From Methyloceanibacter sp. wino2 (lineage in GTDB: Bacteria; Pseudomonadota; Alphaproteobacteria; Rhizobiales; Methyloligellaceae), in NCBI RefSeq assembly GCF_003071365.1, contig NZ_CP028960.1, positions 930,001-994,000 on the forward strand: 64,000 bases of DNA, written 5' to 3'. The notes under the pieces were generated by a model. That model searched no databases. It saw nothing but the letters and a program-made list of their open reading frames with translations, and was not told where the DNA came from. Positions 17,715 through 26,622 of the stretch are shown here, in pieces. Position 1 is the stretch's first letter, and each line of letters begins with the position of its first letter. The position numbers and the translations under genes were made by a program.

Positions 17715-18641
17715 TCAAGCGCCCATCAGAGTCTTGACGTGGACAGCGGCGGACGAGGCCAGGGCATCGAGATCGTAACCGCCCTCCAGAGTAGAAACGA
17801 GTTTGCCGCCCGAATGTTTCGCCGCGACCTCCAGCAACTGCTCCGTGATCCAAGCAAAATCCTCCTCCTGCAGGCGGAGTTGGGCCAACGGGTCCCTCAG
17901 ATGGGCATCGAAACCGGCCGAGACAAGCACGAAGTCAGGGGCAAAGGCGTCGAGCGCCGGGGCAATCTGCGTCGAGTAGGCCGCCCGGAAGTCCTCGCCG
18001 TCGTCTCCAGGGGCGAGTGGCGCATTCCAGATATTGCCGACCCCCGTCTCGTCCTTGGCCCCTGTCCCCGGAAACAAGGGCATCTGATGGGTCGAGCCGT
18101 AGAAAAGGTCCTCGTCGGTCCAGAACGCGGCCTGGGTGCCGTTGCCATGATGGACGTCGAAGTCGATCACGGCCACGCGCTCGGCGCCGTGGGCCTCGCG
18201 TGCATGCAGCGCCGCGACGGCGACGGAATTGAAGAGGCAGAAGCCCATGGCGCGGGACGGCTCGGCATGGTGACCCGGCGGGCGCACGGCACAGAAAGCA
18301 TTGTCCGCCTTGCCGGCCACCACCTGGTCCACTCCGTGGAGCACCGCCCCCGTGGCCCGCAGGGCCGCCTCCCAGCTCCCCGGCGACACCACCGTGTCCG
18401 GGTCCAGCCAGCTATGGAGTTGTTTGGGAATCGCGGCACGAACGTCGGTGACATAGGCCTTGGGGTGCAGGCGTTCGATCGCAGAAAGCTCGGCTAGCGG
18501 GGCCTCTTCCCGCTTCAGATCCGCGAAGTCCTCGGCGCTAAGGGCTCGCTCGATGGCGCGCAAGCGGTCGGCCTGCTCCGGATGGCCGTAGCCCGTGTCG
18601 TGCTCAAGGCAGGCCGGGTGCGTGAGAAGCAGCGTCGTCAT
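17715..18641 (-). CDS. Histone deacetylase family protein (acetylpolyamine amidohydrolase-like)
   Basis: 308 residues from the ATG at 18641; a start at 18668 would add nine residues. The zinc-hydrolase signatures of the arginase/deacetylase fold are present: RPPGHHAEPSRAMGFCLFN with the tandem catalytic histidines, DFDVHHGNGTQ, SAGFDAH, and the C-terminal TLEGGYDLDAL. Bacterial members deacetylate small amines such as polyamines or, less often, proteins; the substrate here is unknown. It heads the unit that continues with xseB and dxs. Confidence 0.9.
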   Translation of the reverse strand: MTTLLLTHPACLEHDTGYGHPEQADRLRAIERALSAEDFADLKREEAPLAELSAIERLHPKAYVTDVRAAIPKQLHSWLDPDTVVSPGSWEAALRATGAVLHGVDQVVAGKADNAFCAVRPPGHHAEPSRAMGFCLFNSVAVAALHAREAHGAERVAVIDFDVHHGNGTQAAFWTDEDLFYGSTHQMPLFPGTGAKDETGVGNIWNAPLAPGDDGEDFRAAYSTQIAPALDAFAPDFVLVSAGFDAHLRDPLAQLRLQEEDFAWITEQLLEVAAKHSGGKLVSTLEGGYDLDALASSAAVHVKTLMGA

Positions 18642-18766
18642 GCGGTCCTTGGTGTCTCCCGCCCCCATGATACCCCGTTTGAAGCGCCGGGCCAGTGCGA
18701 CCGCACACGCTCGCTTGACCTCACCGGACGGACACGCGACATGGAGCCAGAGAAATCGGACGCACC

Positions 18767-19717
18767 ATGCCTGTTCTTCCCGCCACAGACGAAACCATCG
18801 CCAGCGCGGCTCAAGCGCTCGCCGCCGGCGGCCTCGTCGCCTTCCCCACCGAGACCGTCTATGGCCTCGGCGCCGACGCCCGGGAGGCGAGCGCCGTTGG
18901 CAAGATCTTCGCCGCGAAGGAACGGCCTCAATTCAACCCGCTGATCGTGCATGTGCCGGATCTGGAAACGGCCGAGAGCTTGGCCGAGTTCGGCACCGAG
19001 GCACGGGCGCTTGCCGCCGCCTTCTGGCCCGGGCCATTGACGATCGTGGCGCCGAAACGGCCCGAAGGTGGGATTGCCGATTTGGTCACGGCGGGGCTCG
19101 GCACGGTCGCGTTGCGGGTTCCCGCCCACCCTGTCGCGCGCGCGCTACTCGAGAAGGCGCGCCTGCCGATTGCCGCGCCCAGCGCCAACCGTTCGGGACG
19201 CATCAGCCCGACGGAAGCCGGCCATGTGGCGGCGGAGCTCGGCGAGGTTCCGGACATCATCCTGGATGGCGGTCCTTGCGCGCGCGGCCTTGAATCGACC
19301 GTCGTGAGAGTGGTGGGGGATACCCCGACTTTGCTCCGCCTCGGCGCGGTGCCGCGGGCCGAGATCGAGGCGGTCTTGGGTCACACCATCGACCTTGCGG
19401 CGCAAGACGCGCCGATCGCCTCACCCGGTCAGCTCGAACGCCACTACGCGCCGCAAACGCCCGTACGGCTCAATGCAACGACCATCGCGCCCGGCGAGGC
19501 GCTGCTTGCCTTCGGTCCCGATATTCCGGACGGCGCGGATACAACGATCAATCTCAGCCCCGCGGGCGACCTCACCGAGGCCGCGACGCGCCTCTTCGCG
19601 GCGATGCGCACACTCGACGAAAGCGGGGCGCGCGCCATCGCCGTGATGCCCATTCCCGAAGAAGGACTTGGGGAAGCGATCAACGACCGCTTGCGGCGGG
19701 CCGCCAAGGCGCGGTAG
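18767..19717 (+). CDS. sua5: L-threonylcarbamoyladenylate synthase, Sua5 type
   Basis: 316 residues, longer than TsaC and matching two-domain Sua5. It makes threonylcarbamoyl-AMP for the t6A37 modification of ANN-decoding tRNAs. The YrdC domain has GGLVAFPTETVYGLGADA, KIFAAKERPQFNPLIVHV, FWPGPLTIV, and PIAAPSANRSGRISPT. The Sua5 C-terminal domain begins after the linker SPGQLERHYAPQTPVRL. It starts a likely operon with the FAD dehydrogenase gene (9-base gap) and the O-methyltransferase gene. Confidence 0.93.
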   Translation: MPVLPATDETIASAAQALAAGGLVAFPTETVYGLGADAREASAVGKIFAAKERPQFNPLIVHVPDLETAESLAEFGTEARALAAAFWPGPLTIVAPKRPEGGIADLVTAGLGTVALRVPAHPVARALLEKARLPIAAPSANRSGRISPTEAGHVAAELGEVPDIILDGGPCARGLESTVVRVVGDTPTLLRLGAVPRAEIEAVLGHTIDLAAQDAPIASPGQLERHYAPQTPVRLNATTIAPGEALLAFGPDIPDGADTTINLSPAGDLTEAATRLFAAMRTLDESGARAIAVMPIPEEGLGEAINDRLRRAAKAR

Positions 19718-19726
19718 CCCTGTGCC

Positions 19727-21178
19727 ATGAGCCCTGACGCACGCCCCTCGACGACGAAGCTTCAGCCGCCTTCGGCGGAGACGCTGACCGCGCTTGAGAC
19801 CATTGTCGGCGAAGAACATGCCCTACGCGATCCCAAAGACATGGCGCCCTACCTCACCGAGTGGCGCGACAGGTATCGCGGCAAGGCGGCAATCGTCGTC
19901 AAGCCCGGCTCGACGGACGAGGTCGCGGCGGTACTGAAATGCGCCAACGAGGCGCGGGCCGCCGTCGTGCCGCAAGGCGGCAATACGGGCCTCGTGGGCG
20001 CGCAGATCCCTGATGAGAGCGGGAGCCAGATCGTGCTCTCGCTGGAGCGTCTCACGCATATTCGCGACGTGGATCTGGCCAGCAATACGATGACGGTTGA
20101 AGCCGGACTGACGCTGGCCGATGCCCAGCAACGGGCCGAAACGGTCGGGCGCTTGTTTCCCTTGAGCCTTGCCTCCGAGGGCAGCTGCCAAATCGGCGGC
20201 GTCCTTTCGACCAACGCCGGCGGTCTGGCCGTGCTTGCCTATGGAAACGCGCGGGATCTCGCGCTTGGGCTCGAAGTCGTTCTCGCGGACGGGCGCGTGT
20301 GGCACGGCCTCAAAGCCTTGCGCAAAGACAACACGGGCTACGACCTAAAGAATCTCTTCATCGGCGCGGAGGGAACGCTCGGCGTGATCACGGCGGTGGT
20401 CTTGCGCCTGTTTCCCCGTCCCGCCGAGAGGGTCACCTGTATGGCGGGTTTGCGCGACCTTGAAAGCGCAACCGAGCTTCTGGCCCGGATGCGCGACGCG
20501 GCCGGCCCCATGCTCACCGCTTTCGAGATCCTGCCGCGCATCGGCCTCGACTTCGCGATCAAGCACGGTACGGGCCTTCATGATCCGCTCAGAGCGCCCC
20601 ACGCCTGGTACGTGCTCCTCGAGGTTTCGAGCCCCCTCGCCGGCGAAACGGTCCATGACCTCGTGCAGACGCAACTCGCCGGCGCCATCGAAACCGGGGT
20701 GATCGAAGACGCCGTCCTGACGACGTCCGACCGGCAGACGGGCGAGCTGTGGAAGCTGCGCGAGGTCATGAGCGAAGTTCAGAAATACGAAGGCGGCAGC
20801 ATCAAGCACGACGTGTCGGTTCCCATCGCGCATGTGCCGGAGTTCATCGTCCGGGCCAACGATATCGTTGAGTTGATGATCCCCGGCGCACGGCCCGTTC
20901 CCTTCGGCCACCTCGGCGACGGCAACATCCACTACAATGTCAGCCAGCCCGTCGGCATGGACAAGGATGTGTATCTCGCGAATTGGGAGGCGCTCAACGC
21001 TGCAGTCCACGAGATCGTTCTCGATCTCGGCGGCTCGATCAGTGCCGAACACGGGATCGGGCGCATGAAGCGCGACCTCCTTCCCCACGCGAAAGGCGCC
21101 GTCGCGATCGACCTGATGAAATCGATCAAGGCCAGCTTCGATCCAAACGGCATCCTCAATCCAGGGAAACTTCTATGA
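19727..21178 (+). CDS. FAD-linked D-2-hydroxyacid dehydrogenase (GlcD / D2HGDH-like)
   Basis: 483 residues. The PCMH-type FAD domain has VVPQGGNTGLVGAQIP and SEGSCQIGGVLSTNAGGLAVLAYGNARDLALGLEVVLADG. The C-terminal FAD-linked oxidase domain has HLGDGNIHYNVSQP and ISAEHGIGRMKRDLL, with the histidines used for metal and substrate. Relatives oxidise D-2-hydroxyglutarate, D-lactate or glycolate. The stop overlaps the start of the O-methyltransferase gene (ATGA), so translation is coupled. Confidence 0.88.
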   Translation: MSPDARPSTTKLQPPSAETLTALETIVGEEHALRDPKDMAPYLTEWRDRYRGKAAIVVKPGSTDEVAAVLKCANEARAAVVPQGGNTGLVGAQIPDESGSQIVLSLERLTHIRDVDLASNTMTVEAGLTLADAQQRAETVGRLFPLSLASEGSCQIGGVLSTNAGGLAVLAYGNARDLALGLEVVLADGRVWHGLKALRKDNTGYDLKNLFIGAEGTLGVITAVVLRLFPRPAERVTCMAGLRDLESATELLARMRDAAGPMLTAFEILPRIGLDFAIKHGTGLHDPLRAPHAWYVLLEVSSPLAGETVHDLVQTQLAGAIETGVIEDAVLTTSDRQTGELWKLREVMSEVQKYEGGSIKHDVSVPIAHVPEFIVRANDIVELMIPGARPVPFGHLGDGNIHYNVSQPVGMDKDVYLANWEALNAAVHEIVLDLGGSISAEHGIGRMKRDLLPHAKGAVAIDLMKSIKASFDPNGILNPGKLL

Positions 21179-21894
21179 CTCAATCCGCGCCGCCCGAGAA
21201 ACCGCCCTACATGACCCAGGACGACAAGTGGCTCGCGATCGACGACTACATCGTCGAGAACTTCCTGGAGGCCGACCCGGTCCTCGAGGCGGCGCAAGCT
21301 GCCTGCGACGCGGCGGGTCTGCCGCCGATTCAGGTCGCGCCGCTCCAAGGCAAGCTGATGATGATGCTCGCGAGGGCTCTTAACGCACGCAAGATCCTGG
21401 AAGTGGGAACGCTCGGCGGCTACAGCACGATCTGGCTCGCGCGCGGCCTTGCGGAAGACGGCCACGTGACGACGCTCGAACTGGATCCGCGCCATGCCGA
21501 AATCGCCGAAGGCAATTTCGAGAACGCCGGCCTCGGCGACAAGATCACCGTCCGCGTCGGCCCCGCGCTCGATTCCATGGCCGCGTTGCACACGGAAGGT
21601 GCCGGGCCGTTCGATCTCATCTTCATCGACGCCGACAAGCCGAGTACGCCGGACTATTTCGACTGGGCGGTGAAGCTCGCCCGGCCCGGGTCGTTCATCG
21701 TGGTGGACAATGTGGTGCGCGAAGGTGCGATCCTCGCTGCGCAAAGCGACAACAAGCACGTCAAAGGTTTACGTGCGTTCTATGCGCGTGCGGCAGCCAA
21801 TCCACACGTGACCGCGACCGCGTTTCAAACCGTCGGACACAAAGGCCATGACGGCCTCGCGATCGTGCAGGTGATAGAGGCCCCCTCGGACTAA
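21175..21894 (+). CDS. O-methyltransferase (class I SAM-dependent, COMT-like family 3)
   Basis: 239 residues from the ATG at 21175, which overlaps the previous stop by four bases. SAM-binding motif ARKILEVGTLGGYSTIWLA is followed by the acidic strand VTTLELDPRHAEIAEGN. The metal-binding segment DLIFIDADKPSTPDYFDWA and FIVVDNVVREG match cation-dependent catechol-type O-methyltransferases. The natural substrate is unknown. It closes the sua5 unit and converges on the PPK2 gene with a 3-base gap. Confidence 0.88.
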   Translation: MTQSAPPEKPPYMTQDDKWLAIDDYIVENFLEADPVLEAAQAACDAAGLPPIQVAPLQGKLMMMLARALNARKILEVGTLGGYSTIWLARGLAEDGHVTTLELDPRHAEIAEGNFENAGLGDKITVRVGPALDSMAALHTEGAGPFDLIFIDADKPSTPDYFDWAVKLARPGSFIVVDNVVREGAILAAQSDNKHVKGLRAFYARAAANPHVTATAFQTVGHKGHDGLAIVQVIEAPSD

Positions 21895-21897
21895 GGG

Positions 21898-22782
21898 CTA
21901 CTTCTCCTCGTCCAACAGTTCCTTGTGCGCGGCATCAATCTCCGCCGCGTCCTCGCTGGACATCTTCGGGAAGCTGGGATCGAGCGCCTTGATGTGTTCG
22001 GACAGCACCCCCGCGACGACAAGCCGGGCAAACCACTTCTTGTTACAGGGCACCACGTACCAGGGAGAGTGCTCCGTCGCCGTGCTGCGGATCATGTCCT
22101 CATAGACGCTCTGGTACTTATCCCACAGCCGGCGCTCGGCGACGTCGGCGGCTGAAAACTTCCAGATCTTGTCGGGATCCTCCAAGCGCGCGAGCAGGCG
22201 CTCCCGCTGCTCCTTCCTTGAGATGTTCAGGAAGAACTTGATCGGCAGCGTTCCGTTTCGCGACAAGTGCCGCTCGAAATCGTTGATGTCCTGATAGCGC
22301 TCTTTCCAAATGTCCTTCGTGACGAGTTCGGGGGGCAGGTTCTGGTTCTGAAGCAGATCCGGATGCACGCGCACGACGAGCACGTCTTCGTAGTAGGACC
22401 GATTGAAGATGCCGATATGGCCGCGCTGGGGCAACGCGCGATAGGCGCGCCACAGATAATCATGCGCCAACTCCAAGTGACTCGGCTGCTTGAAGGAATG
22501 CACCGTGACCCCTTGCGGATTCACGCCCGTGAGCACGTGTTTGATGATGCCGTCCTTGCCGGCCGTATCGATCCCCTGCAGCACCATAAGCACCGCCCAG
22601 CGGCCTTCCGCGTAAAGGCGCTGCTGGAGTCGAGACAAACGTTTGACGCCGAGCTCGAGCAGTTCCTCGCCGTCCTTCTTGCTGAAGTCGACATTGCCCG
22701 AATCGTCGGGGTCGTAGTCCTTAAGCTTGAAACTGTCGCCCTTGGTGACGCGGTACCGATCGAGAATCTTGTCTGGCAGCAT
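21898..22782 (-). CDS. ppk2: Polyphosphate kinase 2 family protein
   Basis: 294 residues. PPK2 enzymes move phosphate between polyphosphate and nucleotides. The Walker A loop (QGIDTAGKDGIIKHV), the Walker B region (GIFNRSYYEDVLVVRVHP) and the lid (FFLNISRKEQRERLLARLEDPDKIWKF) are all present. A one-domain protein of this size could use AMP, ADP or GDP; the sequence alone does not tell which. Confidence 0.92.
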   Translation of the reverse strand: MLPDKILDRYRVTKGDSFKLKDYDPDDSGNVDFSKKDGEELLELGVKRLSRLQQRLYAEGRWAVLMVLQGIDTAGKDGIIKHVLTGVNPQGVTVHSFKQPSHLELAHDYLWRAYRALPQRGHIGIFNRSYYEDVLVVRVHPDLLQNQNLPPELVTKDIWKERYQDINDFERHLSRNGTLPIKFFLNISRKEQRERLLARLEDPDKIWKFSAADVAERRLWDKYQSVYEDMIRSTATEHSPWYVVPCNKKWFARLVVAGVLSEHIKALDPSFPKMSSEDAAEIDAAHKELLDEEK

Positions 22783-22809
22783 TTTCTTCCCCCCTTATCG
22801 CGTAACCGC

Positions 22810-23508
22810 CTAAAGCAACGGCGGCTGTGACGACTTCTTCTTGTCGTCTTTTCCCGATCCCTTCGTTCCAGACTTCGGCTTTGCGCCGACTTTTCCATGC
22901 AAGGGAATCGCCTCCAGCAGATCGTCGGGTGCCGGGCCCGTCATGGCAAGGGCTTCCTCGGCGCTGACATCCTTCGTGTCGAGCCACGCATCGTAGCAGT
23001 CGGGCGCGAGAATGACGGGCATCCGGTTGTGCAGCGAGGCAACCGTCGCATTCGGTTCGCAGGTGAGGATCGTCGCCGTATCGATCACGCCGCCTTCCGG
23101 TTCGCTCCAACTTTCGTACAGCCCGGCAAAGGCGAACAGATGCGGCGGCTCCGGCCGCAGATAGTACGGACGGCGCTGTCCCTTGGGGCCGGTCCATTCG
23201 TAAAAGCCGTCGGCGGGGATCAAGCAACGGCGACGGCGCGCGGCATTGCGAAACGACGGCTTGGAGAGAAGCTCCTCGGACCTGGCATTGAACAGTGTCG
23301 GGAACGTCTTCGGATCCTTGACGAAGTGCGGCAGCAATCCCCAGCGCATCAAACGAAAGCGCCGCTCGCCTTCCGCATCCAGAAGCACGACGGCGATCGG
23401 TTCAGTCGGCCGGATGTTGTCGCGCGGCGGAAAGTTCGGCTTGTCGCGATAGCCGAAAAAGGCGCGGACGGCCTCCGGTGGCGTGGTCAGATCGTAACGA
23501 GAGCACAT
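22810..23508 (-). CDS. SRAP domain protein (YedK / HMCES family)
   Basis: 232 residues. The start must be the ATG at 23508 because the family's catalytic residue is Cys2 (MCSRYDL); an in-frame start at 23556 would bury it. SRAP proteins cross-link covalently to abasic sites in single-stranded DNA and shield them. The other active-site residues are visible: FNARSEEL, the Glu of ADGFYEW, and the His of LHNRMPVIL. The C-terminal tail is Lys/Ser/Gly-rich and probably disordered. Confidence 0.93.
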   Translation of the reverse strand: MCSRYDLTTPPEAVRAFFGYRDKPNFPPRDNIRPTEPIAVVLLDAEGERRFRLMRWGLLPHFVKDPKTFPTLFNARSEELLSKPSFRNAARRRRCLIPADGFYEWTGPKGQRRPYYLRPEPPHLFAFAGLYESWSEPEGGVIDTATILTCEPNATVASLHNRMPVILAPDCYDAWLDTKDVSAEEALAMTGPAPDDLLEAIPLHGKVGAKPKSGTKGSGKDDKKKSSQPPLL

Positions 23509-23587
23509 GGTGACGCGCCGATGAGTCCCAACCGTTGTTAACCAGATGGAAACCATAATGCCGCAACTCTAGATCGAGGAGCGACAC

Positions 23588-24184
23588 ATGATTTTGCCAA
23601 GGAAAAGAGAGCCTAACGTGACCCGCCCGGAAATCCAGGAAGACGTGAGCCGCGACGCGATCGCCGCCGCATTTCAGAACGCCATGGCCAGCCACCTGCG
23701 CTCCCATGTCCCCGGCACGAACATCAACGAACAGACCTTTCTGGCCTCGGACTACCTCAATCAATTCCACGAACTGGTGATGCTGTTGGAAGCGCTCCCG
23801 GTCGACCCGTCCGCGTTCGGACCGGACCTGCACCGCTGGCAGGCGGTGGACTACGAGGAGCATTTCAACCGCTCCGCGCTCGACAACAAGGACCTTGCGA
23901 TTGCAGCCTATCGCCGGGCGCCGGAAAAGGTGCGCGAACAGTTCGATTCCGCGGTCGCGCGCCTCCAGGCCGAGGCGCTGAGGGTCGTGGCCGCGGTCGG
24001 TCAGACGCTCGACAACCAGAACGACCTCACAATGACCTGCTCGGGAGCGGCATCGCGCCTGCGGGTTCTCATCGACGACGCCAATGCCATCGCCAACGGC
24101 TATGTCTCGGACGGCGATGGCGGCCAGGGCGCGAAACGCGGCCAGATCACGATCGATACGCTGTTCCGGCTGCGCAAGCGCTAG
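23588..24184 (+). CDS. Conserved-looking hypothetical protein
   Basis: 198 residues, no signal peptide and no membrane segment. It is mostly helical in appearance, with NINEQTFLASDYLNQFHELVMLLEALP and a long Ala/Glu/Arg-rich middle (RAPEKVREQFDSAVARLQAEALRV). A single Cys lies in LTMTCSGAAS. I do not recognise a family. It is divergent from the SRAP gene with an 79-base gap, and the start at 23588 has GAGGAG upstream. Confidence 0.6.
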   Translation: MILPRKREPNVTRPEIQEDVSRDAIAAAFQNAMASHLRSHVPGTNINEQTFLASDYLNQFHELVMLLEALPVDPSAFGPDLHRWQAVDYEEHFNRSALDNKDLAIAAYRRAPEKVREQFDSAVARLQAEALRVVAAVGQTLDNQNDLTMTCSGAASRLRVLIDDANAIANGYVSDGDGGQGAKRGQITIDTLFRLRKR

Positions 24185-24260
24185 GGTCCGCCGCCTTCAG
24201 GGCGGGCCGCGCCGCACGGCGTGGCTAGATTTCACCATGAATTGGCGTTAGTCAGACCTT

Positions 24261-24848
24261 ATGGGACGGCTGGCGAAACCTTTGGCACTGCTTCTGTGCG
24301 GGCTCTTTTGGGCCGGTACGGGCACGCTGGCCTATGTTCCGCCTGCAAATGCTCAGTTTTTCTGGTTCTTCGACAAGCAAAAGCCGAAGAAGCAGCGCCG
24401 TGCCGCACCGCGCCGCGGTTACGACCTCCCGAAAGTGACGCCGCCGGCGGAAGAAGTGCTGGCCCCGCCGCCGCCCGACGATCGGCCCTATGACGAAAAT
24501 CTGATGCGTTTGGCAGAAATTCTCGGCGCGGTTCACTACCTGCGCGAACTCTGCGGCGCCGGCGAGGGACAACTCTGGCGCGATCAGATGAACGAGATCC
24601 TGCGGAACGAAGGGACGACCGCCGTCCGCCGCGCCAAGCTGGTCAACAAGTTCAACGACGGCTACCGGGGCTACCGCCGAACCTACCGGACCTGCACCGA
24701 GTCGGCCACGCGGGCCGCGAGCCGTTTCTCGACGGAAGGCGCCGAACTCGCGACTGCGTTGTCGCAGACATCCGTGTTTGCGAGCGCTTCTCAGCCGCGG
24801 GTTCAGGCCACGCAGTCTGACGACGGCCCGAACGCGGCCAGAAATTAA
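24261..24848 (+). CDS. TIGR02301 family exported protein
   Basis: 195 residues with a signal peptide (about residues 1-32, ending PPANAQ). A basic and Pro-rich linker precedes the family core: YDENLMRLAEILGAVHYLRELCG, LWRDQMNEIL, KLVNKFNDGYRGYRRTYRTCTESATRAASRFSTEG. The two core cysteines (LRELCG and RTCTE) are conserved and may pair. TIGR02301 is an alphaproteobacterial family of unknown function, probably periplasmic. Confidence 0.82.
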   Translation: MGRLAKPLALLLCGLFWAGTGTLAYVPPANAQFFWFFDKQKPKKQRRAAPRRGYDLPKVTPPAEEVLAPPPPDDRPYDENLMRLAEILGAVHYLRELCGAGEGQLWRDQMNEILRNEGTTAVRRAKLVNKFNDGYRGYRRTYRTCTESATRAASRFSTEGAELATALSQTSVFASASQPRVQATQSDDGPNAARN

Positions 24849-24895
24849 CCGTTAGTTTACTCTCCTCGAAAGGACGGGCGGCACGCGTTGTAAGT

Positions 24896-25198
24896 GTGTC
24901 GGGCGAAATGGTTTCGCCTTTCGAGGGAGTCCCGCGCTTGAGCACTGAATTCGGCATCGAACAGCACGGAGAAGACGGAGAGGTCCACAAGCAAGCGGCT
25001 CTGCGCTATATCCTCGATGCTTGGGAGGACGCGCTCCATGATGGCATCGAGCCCGAGATGCTGGCCAATGCGGCTCTGTTCGCTGCTCTAACGGATCTGA
25101 TCGACGTCTACGGCGAGAACGCCGTCGCCGAGATGACGTCCCGGCTCCCGCGCCGCATTCACCACGGCGAGTTCACCTTGCGGCGCACGGCGCAATAG
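24896..25198 (+). CDS. Conserved hypothetical protein
   Basis: 100 residues from a GTG at 24896, or 96 from the ATG at 24908; neither has a clear ribosome binding site. The protein is soluble and helical, with AALRYILDAWEDALHDGIEPEMLANAALFAALTDLIDVYGE, and has no cysteine. I do not recognise the family with certainty. It is convergent with the LysE-type exporter gene, with an 11-base gap. Confidence 0.55.
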   Translation: MSGEMVSPFEGVPRLSTEFGIEQHGEDGEVHKQAALRYILDAWEDALHDGIEPEMLANAALFAALTDLIDVYGENAVAEMTSRLPRRIHHGEFTLRRTAQ

Positions 25199-25209
25199 CC
25201 CGCCACGCT

Positions 25210-25878
25210 CTAGCGGAAATACCGGACGCCGATCTCGACGATCAGAGCGACCCCGAAACCGAGCAGAACAAGACCGGCGATCCGATTTATCAGTTTCAAG
25301 CGGTTGTCCGTCAGCTTGTGGCGGATCGTGGCGATCAGTTCGGACAGGCCGAGCCACCACAACAAGCTGCCGCCCATCACCGCCGCGACGAGAATCAGCG
25401 CCTCCAGATTGGTGTTGAGGCCGCCGATGAGCGATCCCAGACCGCCGATCATGGCCGCCATGCCCAACACCGCGCCGGGATTTGTGACGGTCAGGATGAA
25501 CGTCTGGGGGATGATGCCCATGTGCTCGAGGATGTGGGAGCGCTCGTGGGGCGGGGTTGTCATCACCGGCCGCGTCACAAGGAGCGCGACGCCGAACGCC
25601 ACGAGAAGCACGCCACCGATCAATTGAATCGTATCGCCGTAGGCGAGGATCACATCCGAGATCGCCGCGATACTGAACGCGCCCGCAGCCGCGAGGAGGC
25701 CATCGCCAAGAACAGCGCCGATGCCTGCTGCGAGACCACCCCAAAAGCCGTTGGCCACGGCCCGCTGGATCACAAGGACATTCACGGGCCCGATCGGCGC
25801 CGCCATCAACAAGCCTATTCCCAGCCCGGCAAGCACGAGCTGGATGGCGGACAGCACAATTTGCGCGCCTGCTTCCAA
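25210..25878 (-). CDS. LysE family translocator
   Basis: 222 residues with six hydrophobic segments. The family N-terminus is present: GIGLLMAAPIGPVNVLVIQRAVANGFWGGLAAGIGAVLGD. LysE/RhtB proteins export amino acids or related compounds using the proton gradient. The middle FILTVTNPGAVLGMAAMIGG fits the conserved NP segment of the family. The substrate is not predictable. Confidence 0.88.
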   Translation of the reverse strand: MEAGAQIVLSAIQLVLAGLGIGLLMAAPIGPVNVLVIQRAVANGFWGGLAAGIGAVLGDGLLAAAGAFSIAAISDVILAYGDTIQLIGGVLLVAFGVALLVTRPVMTTPPHERSHILEHMGIIPQTFILTVTNPGAVLGMAAMIGGLGSLIGGLNTNLEALILVAAVMGGSLLWWLGLSELIATIRHKLTDNRLKLINRIAGLVLLGFGVALIVEIGVRYFR

Positions 25879-26007
25879 AGTCCAAGGACCTATTCGCTGA
25901 CTATCGATCGGGCTCGATCGCCACGATCCCGCACCTGATTCTCAGCGACCCGAACTTGCAACTGACCGCGGTTCTGCGAGATTGACCCCAATTGTATGGA
26001 GTCTGGC

Positions 26008-26607
26008 ATGAACGTGCGGAAAAACGTGGTCATGGTCGCCCTCGCGGCATTGGTAACGGGCGGCGCGTTGCTTGTCTACGGCTCGGGGAACACGGTGGCC
26101 GCGAGCGACAAACTGCCCGACCCCGAGGCCGAAGCGGCCCAGGCCCGCACCGGACCCGAGGTGCTGTACGACACCACCGCCACCCCGAAACTGGTCCGGC
26201 GCATCCTCAAAATGATCGTCCTTGCGGCCGAGACCGGCGACATCGAGGAGATGCGGGCCGTGCTCGAATCGAACGAATTGAAGCCGATGGTCGCGGCCAA
26301 GCATGTCGACGACCCGATCGCCTATTGGAAGGCGCAGTCCGTGGACGGGACCGGGCGCGATGTTCTCGCAAACATGCTGGACATGCTGAGCACCGGCTTC
26401 GTCCTGACGGGCAAAGGCGATACCGGAATGTATGTCTGGCCGTATTTCGCCGAGATCGATCTCACCACGCTCACGCCGAAGGAACAGGTGGAGCTCTACC
26501 GGCTGGTCCCACCCAAGCAGGCCAAAGCCATGATGGCGTCGGGCAAGTACACCGGCTACCGCCTCGGGGTCGCGCCGAACGGCATTTGGCACTACTTCAT
26601 GAAATAA
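26008..26607 (+). CDS. Hypothetical exported protein
   Basis: 199 residues from the ATG at 26008, preferred over 25996 because GGAG lies seven bases before it. A signal peptide or single anchor covers residues 1-28 (VVMVALAALVTGGALLVYG). The remainder is soluble, with KLVRRILKMIVLAAETGDIEEMRAVLESNELKPMV and a C-terminal Tyr-rich YTGYRLGVAPNGIWHYFMK. No family is recognised. It sits alone between the exporter gene and the convergent dihydroorotase gene. Confidence 0.6.
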   Translation: MNVRKNVVMVALAALVTGGALLVYGSGNTVAASDKLPDPEAEAAQARTGPEVLYDTTATPKLVRRILKMIVLAAETGDIEEMRAVLESNELKPMVAAKHVDDPIAYWKAQSVDGTGRDVLANMLDMLSTGFVLTGKGDTGMYVWPYFAEIDLTTLTPKEQVELYRLVPPKQAKAMMASGKYTGYRLGVAPNGIWHYFMK

Positions 26608-26622
26608 GCGCGCCGCCTGACG

